A stretch of 64,000 nucleotides of DNA from Atrichornis clamosus. Taxonomy: Eukaryota; Chordata; Aves; Passeriformes; Menuridae. Below the pieces are notes generated by a model. That model was not told the DNA's origin. It saw nothing but the letters and a program-made list of their open reading frames with translations, and did no database searches. The position numbers were made by a program, and so were the translations under genes. Of this stretch, positions 12,789 through 24,782 are shown in pieces; within the stretch, counting starts at the first letter, position 1, and every line of letters starts with the position of its first letter. The DNA lies in contig WBMZ01003272.1 of the NCBI GenBank assembly GCA_013400975.1, positions 82,158 to 146,157 on the forward strand. The letters are read 5' to 3'.

Positions 12789-12920
12789 GTTCCCAGAATG
12801 GCTTGGGTTGGAAGGAACCTTAAAGTTCCATCCCCCTGCCTTGGGCAGACACATCTTTCACCAGATCAGGTTTCTCCAAGCCCTGTCCAACCTGGCCTGG
12901 AACACTTCCAGGGATGGGGC
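12789..12920 (-). repeat. CR1 3' end
   Basis: Reverse orientation: TTCCCAGAATGGCTTGGGTT, GGAACCTTAAAGTTCC, GTCCAACCTGGCCTGGAAC, ACTTCCAGGGATGGGGCAA. Confidence 0.9.
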
Positions 12921-13830
12921 AAAGGATAAGGGAGCACAGGAGATTTCCCAAAACCTTTGAGGCGTGAGGAAGCATCCAGGTGCATCACTGACTGCAGTGA
13001 TGCTAACACAGGTACCCAGGAACCCTTTCACCCCACCTGTTCTGTATTTCCAAGGTGGATCTCGTTGCGCTGGTACAGTCTTGGCCTGTCAAACCGAGAG
13101 ACCCGGGCTTGGCATCTGCAACTCATCTGCTGCTTGTCATAGGCAAGTGGAAGCACTTTAAATTTATAGAAGGAATAAAATGATCCGTCAGCATTCCTGC
13201 ACAATGACAAAGGGGAGGTCTGGCCCCCTCCCTCTCTGCAGGCTCTCAGAGCCAGCAGTTTGCAAACAGCCTGTGGACAACACAGAGGGAATTACAAGTC
13301 AATTAAAAACTTATTAAGAGAGAGCGGGCAGGAGGTACTGACCTCCTGGATCCAGCTGTTTCACCCTTCTTGGGGGACAAGTCAACTGAAGCTTTCAGAT
13401 CTTCCACATGGAGACCAGAAACAAACAATCCAATCAAACACGAGCATTTGGTGTTCCACAAAACTCCCCCTCCTTGCTAGCTGTGCTCCAGCCCTCCAGT
13501 CACATCAAATACTTGCACATGATACACTTTGCTGCTAAACACATCCAGGGAAACAAGACCAGTGCAAAAAAAGCTACTTGCAGTCTGTGGTCATTCTAAA
13601 ACAGTCACCAGAGACCTGAACTGTCTGAAGCTGAGGTATGAAAAATAAAAATCAGCTGTCAGGACCAGGTTGTAATTCACCTGAGAGCTCTGACGGAGCC
13701 CAAAAGAGAAAATCTTTTGGTTTTTGCTGCTCAGGTTGATTAAAAAAAATTTAAAGTAGCAAACGCAACATCTGAAGAGAGCTTCAGGAGAAATCCTTGG
13801 CACTACAAGGAGTTCAATTCTCTCAGGCAT
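12921..13830. other. Non-coding, nothing recognised
   Basis: No repeat or gene structure I can support. Confidence 0.55.
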
Positions 13831-14046
13831 GTCAGGAAGGAATTCTTCCCTGTGAGGGTGCTGAGGCCCTGGCACAGGGTGCCCGGACAAGCTGTGGCTG
13901 CCCCATCCCTGGAAGTGTCCCAGGCCAGGTTGGACGGGGCGTGGAGCACCCTGGGATAGTGGGAGGTGTCCCTGACCAGGGCAGGGGGTGGAATGGGATG
14001 GGCTTTGAAGTCCCTTCCAACCCAAACCATGGATGCGATTCTCTGA
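13831..14046 (+). repeat. CR1 3' end
   Basis: GTCAGGAAGGAATTCTTCCC through CATCCCTGGAAGTGTCCC and TTTGAAGTCCCTTCCAACCC to ATTCTCTGA. The 168-codon minus-strand frame across it is an antisense CR1 artefact. Confidence 0.92.
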
Positions 14047-16245
14047 TTTAGGTGGATCTTGATTCAGTCTGGACAAGGTTTGCATGCAATCCTCCACTTG
14101 TTACCACTGCTCTCACTGCTCCAGCTCAGCTCTAACATCTGGAGAGGACTCTATGCCTTCCCTGATGATTGTGCAGCACCTGGCACAGGACTTCTCCTAA
14201 CAGGAGAACCTTCAGCTTGGAACTAGATACCTATTCAGGACACTCTGGAGCAGGGTGATGCTTCTACTGATGGAGAAGATGATGTGAAGAGCCTCAGAAC
14301 TGACTTTAGGTACCACAGGAGCTACAAAATGCCTGTGCCCTGCCACCCTAACCCTACTTGAAGGCGAAAATCCCAGGACTTGTCCTTGCAACCAGAGCAA
14401 GAATCTTTCCATCCAGCACCTCAGGAAAGTTTGTTTCACAGGAGGCCTTGCCAGCCTTTCTGCAACATTTCCTCCAGCCAGGCCTGTCCCTTGCTTTCCC
14501 CAGCAAGGAACATTTTGTTCAAACACAGCTAATGACCCATTTACATTCGCCTATAAAATGATAATGGGTCCCCTCCTCTTCCACCACTTGGCTGCTGCTG
14601 GCCTGGATGGCCTGTCAGGGCCAATTACGTTGGCTTTTTCGTGGAGGGAGTTTTCCCCTCTTTCCATGTGTTTTCTGTTCTGAGCATAGCACAGTTTCAA
14701 CAGGTTTTTGATGCTGTTGTTGTTGTTGTTCTTGACAAGAGCTGCTGTTATGAAACGCATCCTCACGGCCCTGCCAAGGCCCCGGCCGACGGAGAACCAG
14801 CTCCATTTGACACAGGAGCAAATTGAGACCATTTGCTACTTGGGGGCACTGGACATCTTATTCAATCTGCAACGGAGCTGGGAAAAGGGCTGAGCTTCTC
14901 CTCCCGCCCCTTCCCTTTCAGTACACTCATTTATTCCTGCAGAAACACACTGTTTCTCTTCCAGTCTTCCCTTTTCCCTAATTTCATCCATATGCCGGCC
15001 AAGATGGACGTGGAAAATTACCTGCCCATTGCTCTCAGCAGATGCCTGCCACCAGCTGGGTCAATAAATGAGCCTTAGAGACACGAGATGTCCCTTGCCC
15101 CCTTTTGCCAGGGGCAAAGCTCCTGCGATGGCAGCGCAACTGGAGCAGCCCAGAGCCAAATCCCAGAGCCAACACGGGGTAGAGACCTGATGAAGGATCC
15201 AAGGCGCTGATGATGGATGGAGCCAAACTCAGCGGGAGAGCGCCCTGCCTTCCAACACACCGGGGGATTTGAGGGCTAGGGGAGGAGGCTGCAGATCCCC
15301 TGCCAAGAGAGACCTTCTCCCCAAGGGAGAGGGGCCCACGTGGAGGTCGCAGCTGCTGCCTGTGGTCTGGGCACTCCTTCCTCTCCCCCACTCTGCTTCC
15401 CAACGTGGCAGCTCATTTATCAGGGAAACGTGCCAGCAGCTGAGGAGGTGGGAGAGCTGGACCACAGCTGTGCTCCCAGCATCCCTCGCCTGGCGCAGAC
15501 GGGACACGCCAAGCACCATCCCAACACCAGCACGGATGGATTGAGGCTGCACAGGGCCATCCACTCCTGCATCAGGCAGATTCTTCACTCAGGTCAACCC
15601 TTCCACCCTGGAAAAGATAAAGGGATGCTCTGGGTGGAGAACAGTGCCTGCTCGAGTGCAGAGGGAGGGGAATGACCACAAAAAACACCCCACAGGCTGC
15701 AGAAGGTGACAGGTCAAACAACGTAGCTTCCTTTCCGATCCTGGCACAAGGGATGGGAGCAAAGCCTCCCCTCCATGCCCTGCCACTGAGGACATTTCAG
15801 GGCATTGGCTGCCCCAGAAGGGAGGCTGTTCCCTGTCGGATTCCCTCACAGTCAGCTTGGACCACAATGACTTCGTCCAGCCTCCAGCATTACATAGCTC
15901 TGAGCTGCTCCTTGAGACTTGGACACCATGGACTGACCCCAAGGAGCCCTTGCACACCATCAAGAGTCCAGGCACCCTTTTAATTAGTGGGGACACCCTG
16001 TTTTACCACACAAACAGTCCTGCCAATCCCAAGAAAGGAAAATTCATCCACTCAGGGAATGGAGGCAGCAGCACCTTCAGCCCACTTGGCCTTGCCTGGA
16101 GAAGGATCCAGTGTAAAGGCTGAGATGTAAAACATTTTCACACATGTTCATGCAATTGGCTTTGCCAGGAAAGAAGAAGAAAGAAGAAAGTACATTTATA
16201 TTGTCTTTAAACATTGCCTACTGGCTTCAGATTGAAAGAGATTAA
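14047..16245. other. Non-coding unique sequence with a TGT microsatellite
   Basis: A GTT/TGT trinucleotide run lies at 14714-14730. The 14540-14880 segment is repeat-free and could be conserved non-coding DNA. GC-rich frames at 15035-15590 are open on both strands and not supported as genes. Confidence 0.55.
14714..14730. repeat. (GTT)n microsatellite
   Basis: CTGTTGTTGTTGTTGTT, five uninterrupted GTT units. Confidence 0.9.
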
Positions 16246-16465
16246 ACTGGATATTGGGAAGAAATTCTTCTCTGTGAGGGGGGGAAGGCACTGCCCAGAG
16301 AAGCTGTGGCTGCCCCCTCCCTGGAAGTGTTCCAGGCTAGGTTGGACAGGGCTTGGAGCAACCTGGGAAAGTGGAAGGTGTCCCTGCCCATGGCAGGGGG
16401 TGGGACAAGATGAGCTTTAAGTTCCCTCCCACCCCAAAGCATTCTGTGGTTCTATGTTTCTATGA
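16246..16465 (+). repeat. CR1 3' end with terminal repeats
   Basis: ACTGGATATTGGGAAGAAAT, a 15-20 bp internal deletion in the GGCCCTGGCACAGG region, then CTGGAAGTGTTCCAGGC to ATTCTGTGGTTCTATGTTTC and TATGA. The repeated terminal TTCTATG units are diagnostic of CR1. Confidence 0.93.
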
Positions 16466-17503
16466 TAAATGAGCTCCAGGAGCCCTTCCTTTTCAGGCAG
16501 GATCTGGATTTGCCTGTCCCTGCCTCCTGCCAAGGATGGGAGCAGCTCTCCCTGGACTAAGTTCTTAAAGGATATCAGCTAGCACAGCTGCCCTGCTCTC
16601 CCACAGCCAGGAAGCCAGCCCGGCTCGTTTCAGTGGAAAGCTCATTAAGGAGGAGGCAGAGTTAACTGACAAAGAACTCGGGCTTATCAAGGTCCAGCTT
16701 GGGATAGTGGGAGGAAATGCAGCCGCCAGAGCACATGCCAACACTGTTAATGCCTCTTTGGGCTGTATCTGAGAGAGGGTTTATCTTGGCAGCTGCAAAG
16801 CATGTTGTAAAAACATGTCCTTGTTGTATAGATTGCACAGACCATCGGGGAGAGCCAAAGCTACTGAGCAGGGCAGCACAGGGATGCTCACCTGGCAGAA
16901 GTCCACCTGGCTCCAGCAAATCCAACGGCACTGCATCCATTTACACAAACCCAGCAGCTGGATCCAGTTGTTTGTTCGTTTGTCTCACATCTCCTTTGGG
17001 CTTCTCATGCTGAATCTCCGGAACAGCAGTTTTTAGATGCCCCAGTGCTACGTGACTGTCACCAAACCGTGGCCTGCAGCAGCTCAGCAAGGTGTGATGG
17101 GCTCTCCCAGAGCCCTTCCTTGTACCATCAGTATGGCTTCCTCAGCTCTGATATCCCCAAAACTCAGAATGGATCAGGCAGCTCAAACAGTTCCAAGAGC
17201 AAAAACTGGGAAGAGAGAGGTCTCTGTCAATGACCGTGTGAGCAAGTTTTTCCCCCCTCCCCTGGCACTTCTTCCACAAAAAACACTGTTTTACAGGGCT
17301 AAAACCCAGAACCAAGTAAGTCTGTCTTCTGGTTCATGACCAATGGCTGTCAGTGACTTCTTGGTTAATTAATACAATGAGAGATTTGAGTTGATAACCA
17401 AATCTCAACCACTTATGCATCTTGCAGGCCTGAGAGGGACTGCTCCACTCCAGGAGCCACCAGTGATGGTATCCTAGAAATATCATCCTCAGCAGGATAA
17501 TAG
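16466..17503. other. Non-coding, nothing recognised
   Basis: No repeat, RNA gene or exon supported. Confidence 0.6.
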
Positions 17504-17638
17504 ATCACAGAATGGTTTGGGTGGGAAGGGACCTTAAAGCTCATCTCACTCCACCCCCTGCCATGGGCAGGGACACCTTCCACTATCCCAGGTTGCTCCA
17601 CGCCCCATCCAACCTGAACACTTCCAGGGATAGGACAG
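17504..17638 (-). repeat. CR1 3' end
   Basis: Reverse orientation: ATCACAGAATGGTTTGGGTG, GAAGGGACCTTAAAGCTCAT, CCATGGGCAGGGACACC, then a deletion of about 12 bases within CCAACCTGGCCTTGGACAC. Confidence 0.92.
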
Positions 17639-17770
17639 GCAGCTTTGTGAGCCCATGGGAAGGTGAATGCAGGAGCCTTTGCTCCATGGGAGCTGGGGAT
17701 ATCACGGTGTACATGATGTGGGGGGGGAGTTGCCATTGCCATGCTGTGGTTCATCAGCCCTGCTGCAGGT

Positions 17771-18172
17771 GGGAATCTCTGATTGGAAAAGCCCTAAGGT
17801 CATCGAGCCCAACCATTCCCCCAGCGCTGCCAAGCCCATCACTAAAGTAGTGGGCACATGTCCCTAAGTGCCACATCCACAAGGTTTTTTGAACACTTCC
17901 AGGAATGGTGACTCCACCACTGCCCTGGGCAGCCTGTTCCAACGCCTGACCATCCTTTCAATGGAGAAATTTTACCTGATATCCGACCTAAACCTGCCCT
18001 AGTGCAGCTTGAGGTCATTTCCTCTGTCCTGTTCCCTGGGAGCAGAGCCTGACCCCCACCTGGCTGCCCCCTCCTGTCGGGGAGTTGTGGAGAGCCACAA
18101 GGTCCCCCCTGAGCCTCCTTTGCTCCAGGCTGCGCCCCCCCAGCTCTCTCAGCCGCTCCCCATCAGCTTCGA
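17771..18172 (-). repeat. CR1, longer copy (about 400 bp)
   Basis: Reverse orientation: TCATCGAGCCCAACCATTCC, CCCATCACTAAAGTAGTGGG, GTGCCACATCCACAAGG, ACTCCACCACTGCCCTGGGC, AGAAATTTTACCTGATATCC, TTCCTCTGTCCTGTTCCCTG. It extends upstream of the usual 3' UTR into GAGCCTCCTTTGCTCCAGGC. It is highly similar to 22255-22612. Confidence 0.93.
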
Positions 18173-19262
18173 TCATCTCGGGCTTTCCTATTTCAGCCGT
18201 GGAAGCAGCACCCGAGCTGAAATCGCACCCACCGTGTTGCTATTGGTCGCTCGCTCTTCGCTCCCCCCACTTTTCCTCCTGCCGCCCCCACTTCATTCCA
18301 CATTTTTCACATTTCTGGGGATTGTTTTTCACCTCCCAACGCTTTCTGGAGCCTGCCCAACAGAAATAAACGCAGCCTGACCATCGCTGGTGGGGCGAGG
18401 GGCAGGAGGTTACACTCTCGGTAAATTTAGCCTCTCACTGACAGATTTATCTTCCTTAATCAGAACCAAGTGTAGTTAGCGAGGTTTGTTTTTGTAGACT
18501 GAACTTCCCCAAAGTCAGCGCGCACACCTCCCCCTCCCTCCCCAATTACATAAATGCTTTTAGTTAAGAGCTAATTTCCTGGAGTGTGTGCCAGTGCTCT
18601 CTCCAAGCAAACAAAGCAAAGACGACACTGAAAAAAACCCCGTGCTTGGCATTGAAAAGGAAGATTATCCTAATAAAAGGTGAGGAATGAAGTGTCAAAG
18701 GGTCTCTTCCCCGTTTCTCCTCCTTCATTTGCACACTGAGATAAAGCATAGGTGGGGAGCGCCTTTCCAGCCTGAAAACACGGGTTGTCCTGGCAGACCG
18801 AGGTTTGGTCAGAGATTAAAACACGCCTCTCATTTAGACAGGAGAGCCCGGCAGATCCAGCAGCTTCTCCATTTAATCCATTTAAATGTCTGCTCCTGAC
18901 CTTTCCTCATCCCACATTCACACATTGGCACTACCAGAGCATCCCACCCTGCCACAGCTTGGATCAGTGTTGGGGGCTGATCCAGGTTTGGCTCCACAGT
19001 CCTCTCCCGGGAACAGTTTGGAGGCTTTGTGGTAGGAGAGACTTTGTGGACATCTTCCTTCATGGGGCTCCTCCTCTACATCTGTCCACAGTCTTCCTTT
19101 AACATTTACCTTGCATTTTCCTTCCTACCATGCTATTAATTAAGAACATTCCTAACACGTGCCAGCCTTGAATGTGTTGTAATGACCATTTTTTTCTTCT
19201 GTTTCAGTTTGAACAATTGTTTTTGCTGAGCTCAGCCACTTTCCCAGCAATAAGAGGCCACA
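18173..19262. other. Non-coding unique sequence
   Basis: Includes a CpG-bearing patch (18210-18260) and an AT-rich segment with TTAATCAG and CAATTACATAAATG (18430-18570). It may be regulatory; no gene was recognised. Confidence 0.55.
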
Positions 19263-19482
19263 ATGGATATTGGGAAGAAATCCTTCCCTGTGAGCGTGCT
19301 GAGGCCCTGGCACAGGGTGCCCAGAGAAGCTGTGGCTGCCTCATCCCTGGAAGTGTCCAAGACCAGGCTGGATGGGGCTTGGAGCAACCTGGTCTTGTGG
19401 AAGGTGTCCTTGCCCATGGCAGGGGGTTGGAACGAGATAGTTTTGAAGGTCCTTGCCAACACAAAGCAGTCTGGGATTCTAA
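19263..19482 (+). repeat. CR1 3' end
   Basis: ATGGATATTGGGAAGAAATC through CATCCCTGGAAGTGTCCAAG and TTGAAGGTCCTTGCCAACAC to TCTGGGATTCTA. Confidence 0.92.
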
Positions 19483-22254
19483 GATTTCCATGGCATTTCC
19501 CTACCCTGGTTCCTAAGGGCTGTACCTAACCACTTAAAGCTGCAGTCCCCAGGTGATTCCCACCAAAGAGGCTTGAGATGGAACCCAAACACCTATGAAA
19601 AAGTTGGAGGCATCTGCATCAGACCTAGGGCAGGAGGAGACCCTCCATGGCTGGTACTGAGAGGACTGAGGACACTCGGGGTATCCCCACTCCTCCCTGC
19701 CCAGCCCATCCGAGGATCGCTGTGTAATAAAAACACCTAGGAGACAGCACATGGAAAACACAAACCTGGCACAAGTGGCCTGCGTGGATCTCAGATGGGA
19801 ACCCTGCCTGGATGTTTTAAGGCCTTTGTGGTGTCAGCAGGCAGAGAGAGCCCTGGGCAGCACTCAGTCCCAGCTGGCAGCTCCTGCAGCCCAGAAGAAG
19901 CCTTGCACACCCCGGTGCCACGGACAAATTTAGGTGGGGTTGGACTTCCATCATAATACCATTAACATTTTTTTCCCATTGGTGCAATAAGGAGGAATCC
20001 TTCTGTTTCCTTGTAGATAGGCCAGCTCAGAGGCATTGCTTAAGCAGCAAAGAGCTTTGCTGGGCAGAAAGGAGAGAAATTCCCTCTGCGAAGAGAAATT
20101 GCAGGAGAGGGAAGCAGCAATGCAGAGGGGAGAGGTGCACTGACACATTTTGTGGATTAGAACAGGCTGAGATGGAGTCCTGACCCCGTGACACTGTTAA
20201 CCCAGACTAGGCATGTGAACCTCCCAAAGAACCACCCCAGTTTTTTAGCTTCATAGCAGGTTTCTTCCTCCCTGCCCTATTTGGGTGAGAAATAACTGCC
20301 TGTATTCAGGACAGAGCAGCTTCTGCTGGATTTCAAAGCTCAGCCTGCAGCTGCCCAGATACCCTCAAGTGCTGGGGAGTGGGAGGTGTCCAGCATGGCC
20401 CTCCCTGGGAGTGACCCTCTTGGCCCCTTAAACAGAAGTGGTTACCTGGGGGTGACGCTGATGCCAGGCACTGCCAGCCCCAATTCCAGCTGGGAGGGCA
20501 CAGCCCAGCTCTGCTGCCAGAGCTCCCTTCAGCTGGTGTTCCCCTGCTTCTGCCCATCTTCCAGGGGCCATTCTGGACCAAGCACTTCTCCCCTGCCCGG
20601 ACACAGGTCCCAGTTTCCAGAGGATGAGCTGGGAAAGTAAATTTCAGTGGGTTTTTTTTCTTTTTTGCTTCAGATGAAAATTCCCCTCATTTCCCCTCGA
20701 AAGCGAGCACACGTGGGGACTATTTTTACCCTGGTTTATTTTTAGCTCCTCTTTCCTCTGTCGCCTCTCACATGGCTGCACGGAGAGGGATGGCAGCGGC
20801 TGGAAGGACACGTTCTCCCTCTACAGCACAGCAGGGCTGGGGGCAAACACGCTGGCAGTAATTACAGCATCGTTAAATCAATTACTGCTCCCAGCCTTGC
20901 TCCCAACCAACTCTGCTGGCCACAGTGCCCCCCCCTTGGCTAGAGACATCCCCACCCAAACACATTCCCATCCCGCTGGTGCTGCCCCGAGGGACCCAGC
21001 TCATGTTGTCCCTCTCCCTGCTGGACTCACAGCTTGGCCACAGGAAGGCAGTCAGGGGCTGGAGCAAGCTGAAAGCCCCGGGAGCTGTGTTTGGAGCCAA
21101 ACCCTGGCCACAGCCAGCGGCAGAGCAAGAACTGGGGCACTGCGTGGCCCCTCTGGGACACTCTTCTCTGCCTGGCCCTGCCTTCAAGCCAAACCTGGCA
21201 GGCAGGCAGCTGGGAAAAGGGGATTGGGATGATCAGGAGCTGCTCTGACCACGGAGAAGGCTGCGGGTGTTTGCCCAGAGGATGCTGTGGGATAGTGGAT
21301 GTTTTTGGTCAGGATGAGCAATGTACGAAGCTCTGGGTTTTAGTCTTTATGGGAATTCAAACATAGCCCGAGCCCTGGTGTTTTTTCCCCCTGCTTCCCA
21401 CCAGCATGACTGACCTTGCCAATGGCCTGTGTGGTCCATCCAGCCTGGAAGTGGCGCTGGGACTGCGGACACAGAGGGGAAAGAGGAGGCAGAGGAGATC
21501 AAGAGACTCTCATGTCCCACAGCTGGCTCTCACCCTGCCGTCAGCTTCCAGAGCATCTTCCCAAGGCTTCTGCTGACTTCCACAAGGGAAAGCAGAGCTG
21601 CTCCATCCCACCATCCCAGACAGCAGTGTGCCAGTGCCACGCTGCCTGTGCCAGCCTGCAGCATGCACTGGCAGGTCCCCCGTTACCATGGCAATGCTGT
21701 CAAGGTTCAGATCTTCTCCTCCATCCCGATTTATCCTGCTGCTTTTATTTCCCCTCACACTCCATACTTCGGGAAGGGTTAGGATGCGGCTCTGCCATCA
21801 GGGCTGTGGTCACATTGCATGAAGTCCTTGCTTGGGAATAACAGCATTAGATTTCCTGTCACCACAGAGGGAAAGCTGGAATCAGGAAGCAGATACTGAT
21901 AATTCCTCTGCTGTCTCTTCTCCTTAGACTTAATCACAGGGAAAAACCCAAAAGGCCTGAAACACTTTGTTAAGTGACAGGGATTTTTTTTTGGTGATTA
22001 TTTTAAAAGAAGAACTCCCTGTGCAGAGGGGACAGCCGTGGGTACAGATCCTTGTCAGAGCTGGGCCCCCCACCCACACCACACCTCTTCAGGGGGACAC
22101 CAGGGCAGATGGCACCCAGCATCCCTCTTGTGTGGATGGCCCTGCCCTCGGCATCCAACCCATCCCAGTGTCCAGCACCAGCCACCTGGGCAAGCAGGAA
22201 GCCCCCCCAGGAACATCTCCCTGGGGCCACACTCCCTTTCCACCCATGTGCAAT
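19483..22254. other. Non-coding unique sequence, possible regulatory block
   Basis: No gene supported. Around 20700-20890 there is a compact set of motifs: a CACGTG E-box (20710-20715), two MEF2-like sites (20720-20745) and an inverted GCAGTAATT/AATTACTGC pair (20855-20888). Confidence 0.55.
20710..20745. promoter_or_regulatory. Candidate E-box plus MEF2-like sites
   Basis: CACGTG at 20710-20715. CTATTTTTAC (one mismatch to YTAWWWWTAR) at 20720-20729 and TTATTTTTAG (full match) at 20736-20745. Motif matches only; occupancy and conservation are unknown. Confidence 0.3.
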
Positions 22255-22612
22255 TTCACAGAATCACAGACTCATTAGGATTGGAAAAGACGTCCAAGAT
22301 CAAGCCCAACCATTCCCCCAGCGCTGCCAAGCCCATCACTAAACCCTGTCCCTAAGTGCCACATCCACAAGGTTTTTTTGAACACTTCCAGGAATGGTGA
22401 CTCCACCACTGCCCTGGGCAGCCTGTTCCAACACCTAACCATCCTTTCAACGGAGAAATTTTACCTGATATCTGACCGAAACATGCCCTAGTGCAGCTTC
22501 AGGTCATTTCCTCTGTCCTGTCCCCTGGGAGCAGAGCCTGACCCCCACCTGGCTGCCCCCTCCTGTCAGGGAGTTGTGGAGAGTGAGAAGGTCCCTCCTG
22601 AGCTTCCTTTTT
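22255..22612 (-). repeat. CR1, longer copy (about 360 bp)
   Basis: Reverse orientation: TTCACAGAATCACAGACTCA, TTAGGATTGGAAAAGACGTC, CAAGCCCAACCATTCCCCCA, then nearly the same sequence as 17771-18172 with single-base differences and a short deletion after CATCACTAAA. Confidence 0.94.
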
Positions 22613-22849
22613 CCTGGTGGCCTCCATCCAACTTCTCCACAGCAACATCTAGACATCCAATACAGATGCATCCCAAAACTGCCTTTGCTAAATGCCACCT
22701 CTCCCTACCACAGACAAGCACTTTCAGGGAAAATCCCAGCTTGATCCCGGACGGCAGCTCACCTTTACCTGGTATTCCCAGGCTCTTTCCTGCACTGACA
22801 TTGCCCCTGATCCTTGTGCACCCCATTCCTTTTAGCCTGTGGTTTGATA

Positions 22850-22994
22850 GGGCAGGGATGAGAGACCTGAAGGGGCTCCAAGAGACCTGGAAAGGGACTT
22901 TGGACAAGGGCCTGGAGTGGCAGGATGAGGGGGAATGGCTTCCCACAGACAGGGGGCAGGGCTAGATGGGATATTGGGAAGAAGTTATTCCCTA
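22850..22994 (+). repeat. CR1 internal fragment lacking its 3' end
   Basis: AGGGATGAGAGACCTGAAGG, GGACTTTGGACAAGGGCCTG, GGAATGGCTTCCCACAGACA, GGGATATTGGGAAGAAGTTA, then CR1 similarity stops at about 22994. Intact CR1 insertions normally retain the 3' end, so it was probably deleted after insertion. Confidence 0.85.
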
Positions 22995-24644
22995 AATTAA
23001 ACAGAGAGCTCAGTCACTTGGAGCAATCCCTTTTCCAAGCATGGAACCCCATGGAGTTGAGGAGCTGGGTGCTTGGGGCACCATCCAGCCCTGCCTGGGG
23101 TTTTTCTCCTTGCCATCCTTGATTTACAGGAGTGGTGCTTTGGCTGAGGAGGCTGATGAGCTGAGGCTGGGACACGGTTCCAGGAAAGGCAAATCCATTT
23201 ATCAAAGTGCTTATGGCTCCCAGTTCAAGGCAGGTGAAGCACCAATAAATATCGAGCAAAGCAAGTGAATCAGACTCCGAAGTAGCTTAATAAATAAAAG
23301 GCTATTAAAAATAAAAAATATATCTGCAAATGCTCGTGCCAACCTCTCTCGAGTCCCAGTCCAGGTCTGAATCACAGCTCAGAGTGCCCGGCTCCATCCT
23401 CCCAAGCTGACATCCCAGAGGATAAAGGTCCAGGGCATATTGCAGGCTGCACAGATGCAGGTCAATAGGAAGGGAAGTGCTGTCTGGCAAAGAAACGAGC
23501 TGCTAATTTATTGAAATGCTTTGGAAAATAATTGCATTTGGAAGCCTTCAGCCGTCCTGGGTTTGTGCCTTTGCACAGGACTGGAATTTCAAGAGATGGG
23601 ACATAAAAGGGAGTGGAAAAGCAAAGAGATTTCTGAAGCTGGGGCAGAAGAGCACACGATCAAACAGAGTGAAATTCCCAACTCCCACCCCACGCAGGCA
23701 AAGCTTTGCAGCTGCCGTGGACAAGCAATTAGGGAACAAATCAGCCCTGTTTGTTTTCACAGAGGTGAGAAACACCTCCAAAGCTGGCAGCAATTTCTGT
23801 TCCTTCGGACAGCTCACTCCCAGCAGGCACACAGGGATGGGACACCAGGAGGGAAGGGTGACCATTCCATCTGCTCTCCTGGCACGTGGAACGGAGGACA
23901 CACCATGGAGAGGGTCCTGCCCTAGGTGTTTCTCATATTTCATGGCTCATCAGTTGTCACCAAGGTCCTCCTCAATGGGTACCTGCTGTCCTCCCCCCAG
24001 CCTGGGACTAGGGGGCTGGTTTGGGGAGGGCTATGGAAGTGCTGGAGTAAATTCCAACAGACACTAGTCTCTGAAGTACATTGGTCAAACCTGTTTTGGG
24101 AGGATCCTTGTGGATCAATCCTTGTGGCACAAGCTATGGAGGAACAGACTGCTTTCAGCTTCCCTCCACAGCCATGACGAGATGTGATTCCTGCTGTGGT
24201 TACAAGAGCGTCAGGGGGCTGCAAGATAAAAAAGAAAAATCAAGCAAACAAAACAAGTCCCCAGAGATCAAAAGATTTGCAGAGTTTTACCTGGATGCTT
24301 CTACATCATTTGCTTCTGATGCTGATGAGTGAGTTTTGACAGGTTTGAGTCCTGGAGCTCCTGCCCTTGCTCCCCGTCAGCTTGGCTGTGGCTCCAGGTG
24401 AGGGGCAGGCTCCGAAGCCCCACCACTGCAGCAGGGAACCCCAGGGACTCAGGGGACACTTCTCAGTCCCCACATCTGGGGGGTGACAGACATGGCCACA
24501 GGCTGCCACAAAAGATGTCCTTCTGCAGCAATTCCTAGGGAAGCTGGAGCAATTCCTGGGGGCACTGCTGCTCCTGGGGGGCACTACCAGGCTCTGCATG
24601 GGGAAGGGGGTCCTTATCCCAGTGCCATGGCTTGTCCCCCAGCC
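22995..24644. other. Non-coding, nothing recognised
   Basis: A 183-codon plus-strand frame (23516-24067) matches no family I recognise and overlaps a minus-strand open frame, so it is not called. Confidence 0.55.
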
Positions 24645-24782
24645 ATCATGGAATGGTTTGCTTGGGAGGGACCTTAAAGCGCATCCTGTTCCACCCCCTG
24701 CCATGGGCAGGGACACCTCCCACTACACCAGGGTGCTCCAAGCCCTGTCCAACCTGGCCTTGGATACTTCCAGGGATGGGGA
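24645..24782 (-). repeat. CR1 3' end
   Basis: Reverse orientation: TCATGGAATGGTTTGCTTGG, GGGACCTTAAAGCGCATCCT, CCATGGGCAGGGACACCTCC, TGTCCAACCTGGCCTTGGAT. Confidence 0.92.

Noticed and set aside
18173..18560. Possible promoter or CpG island of a neighbouring gene
   Set aside because: CpG density is patchy and there is no first exon or downstream splice structure to support it.
23516..24067. 183-codon plus-strand open frame
   Set aside because: No family resemblance, overlapped by another plus-strand frame and a minus-strand frame of similar quality.
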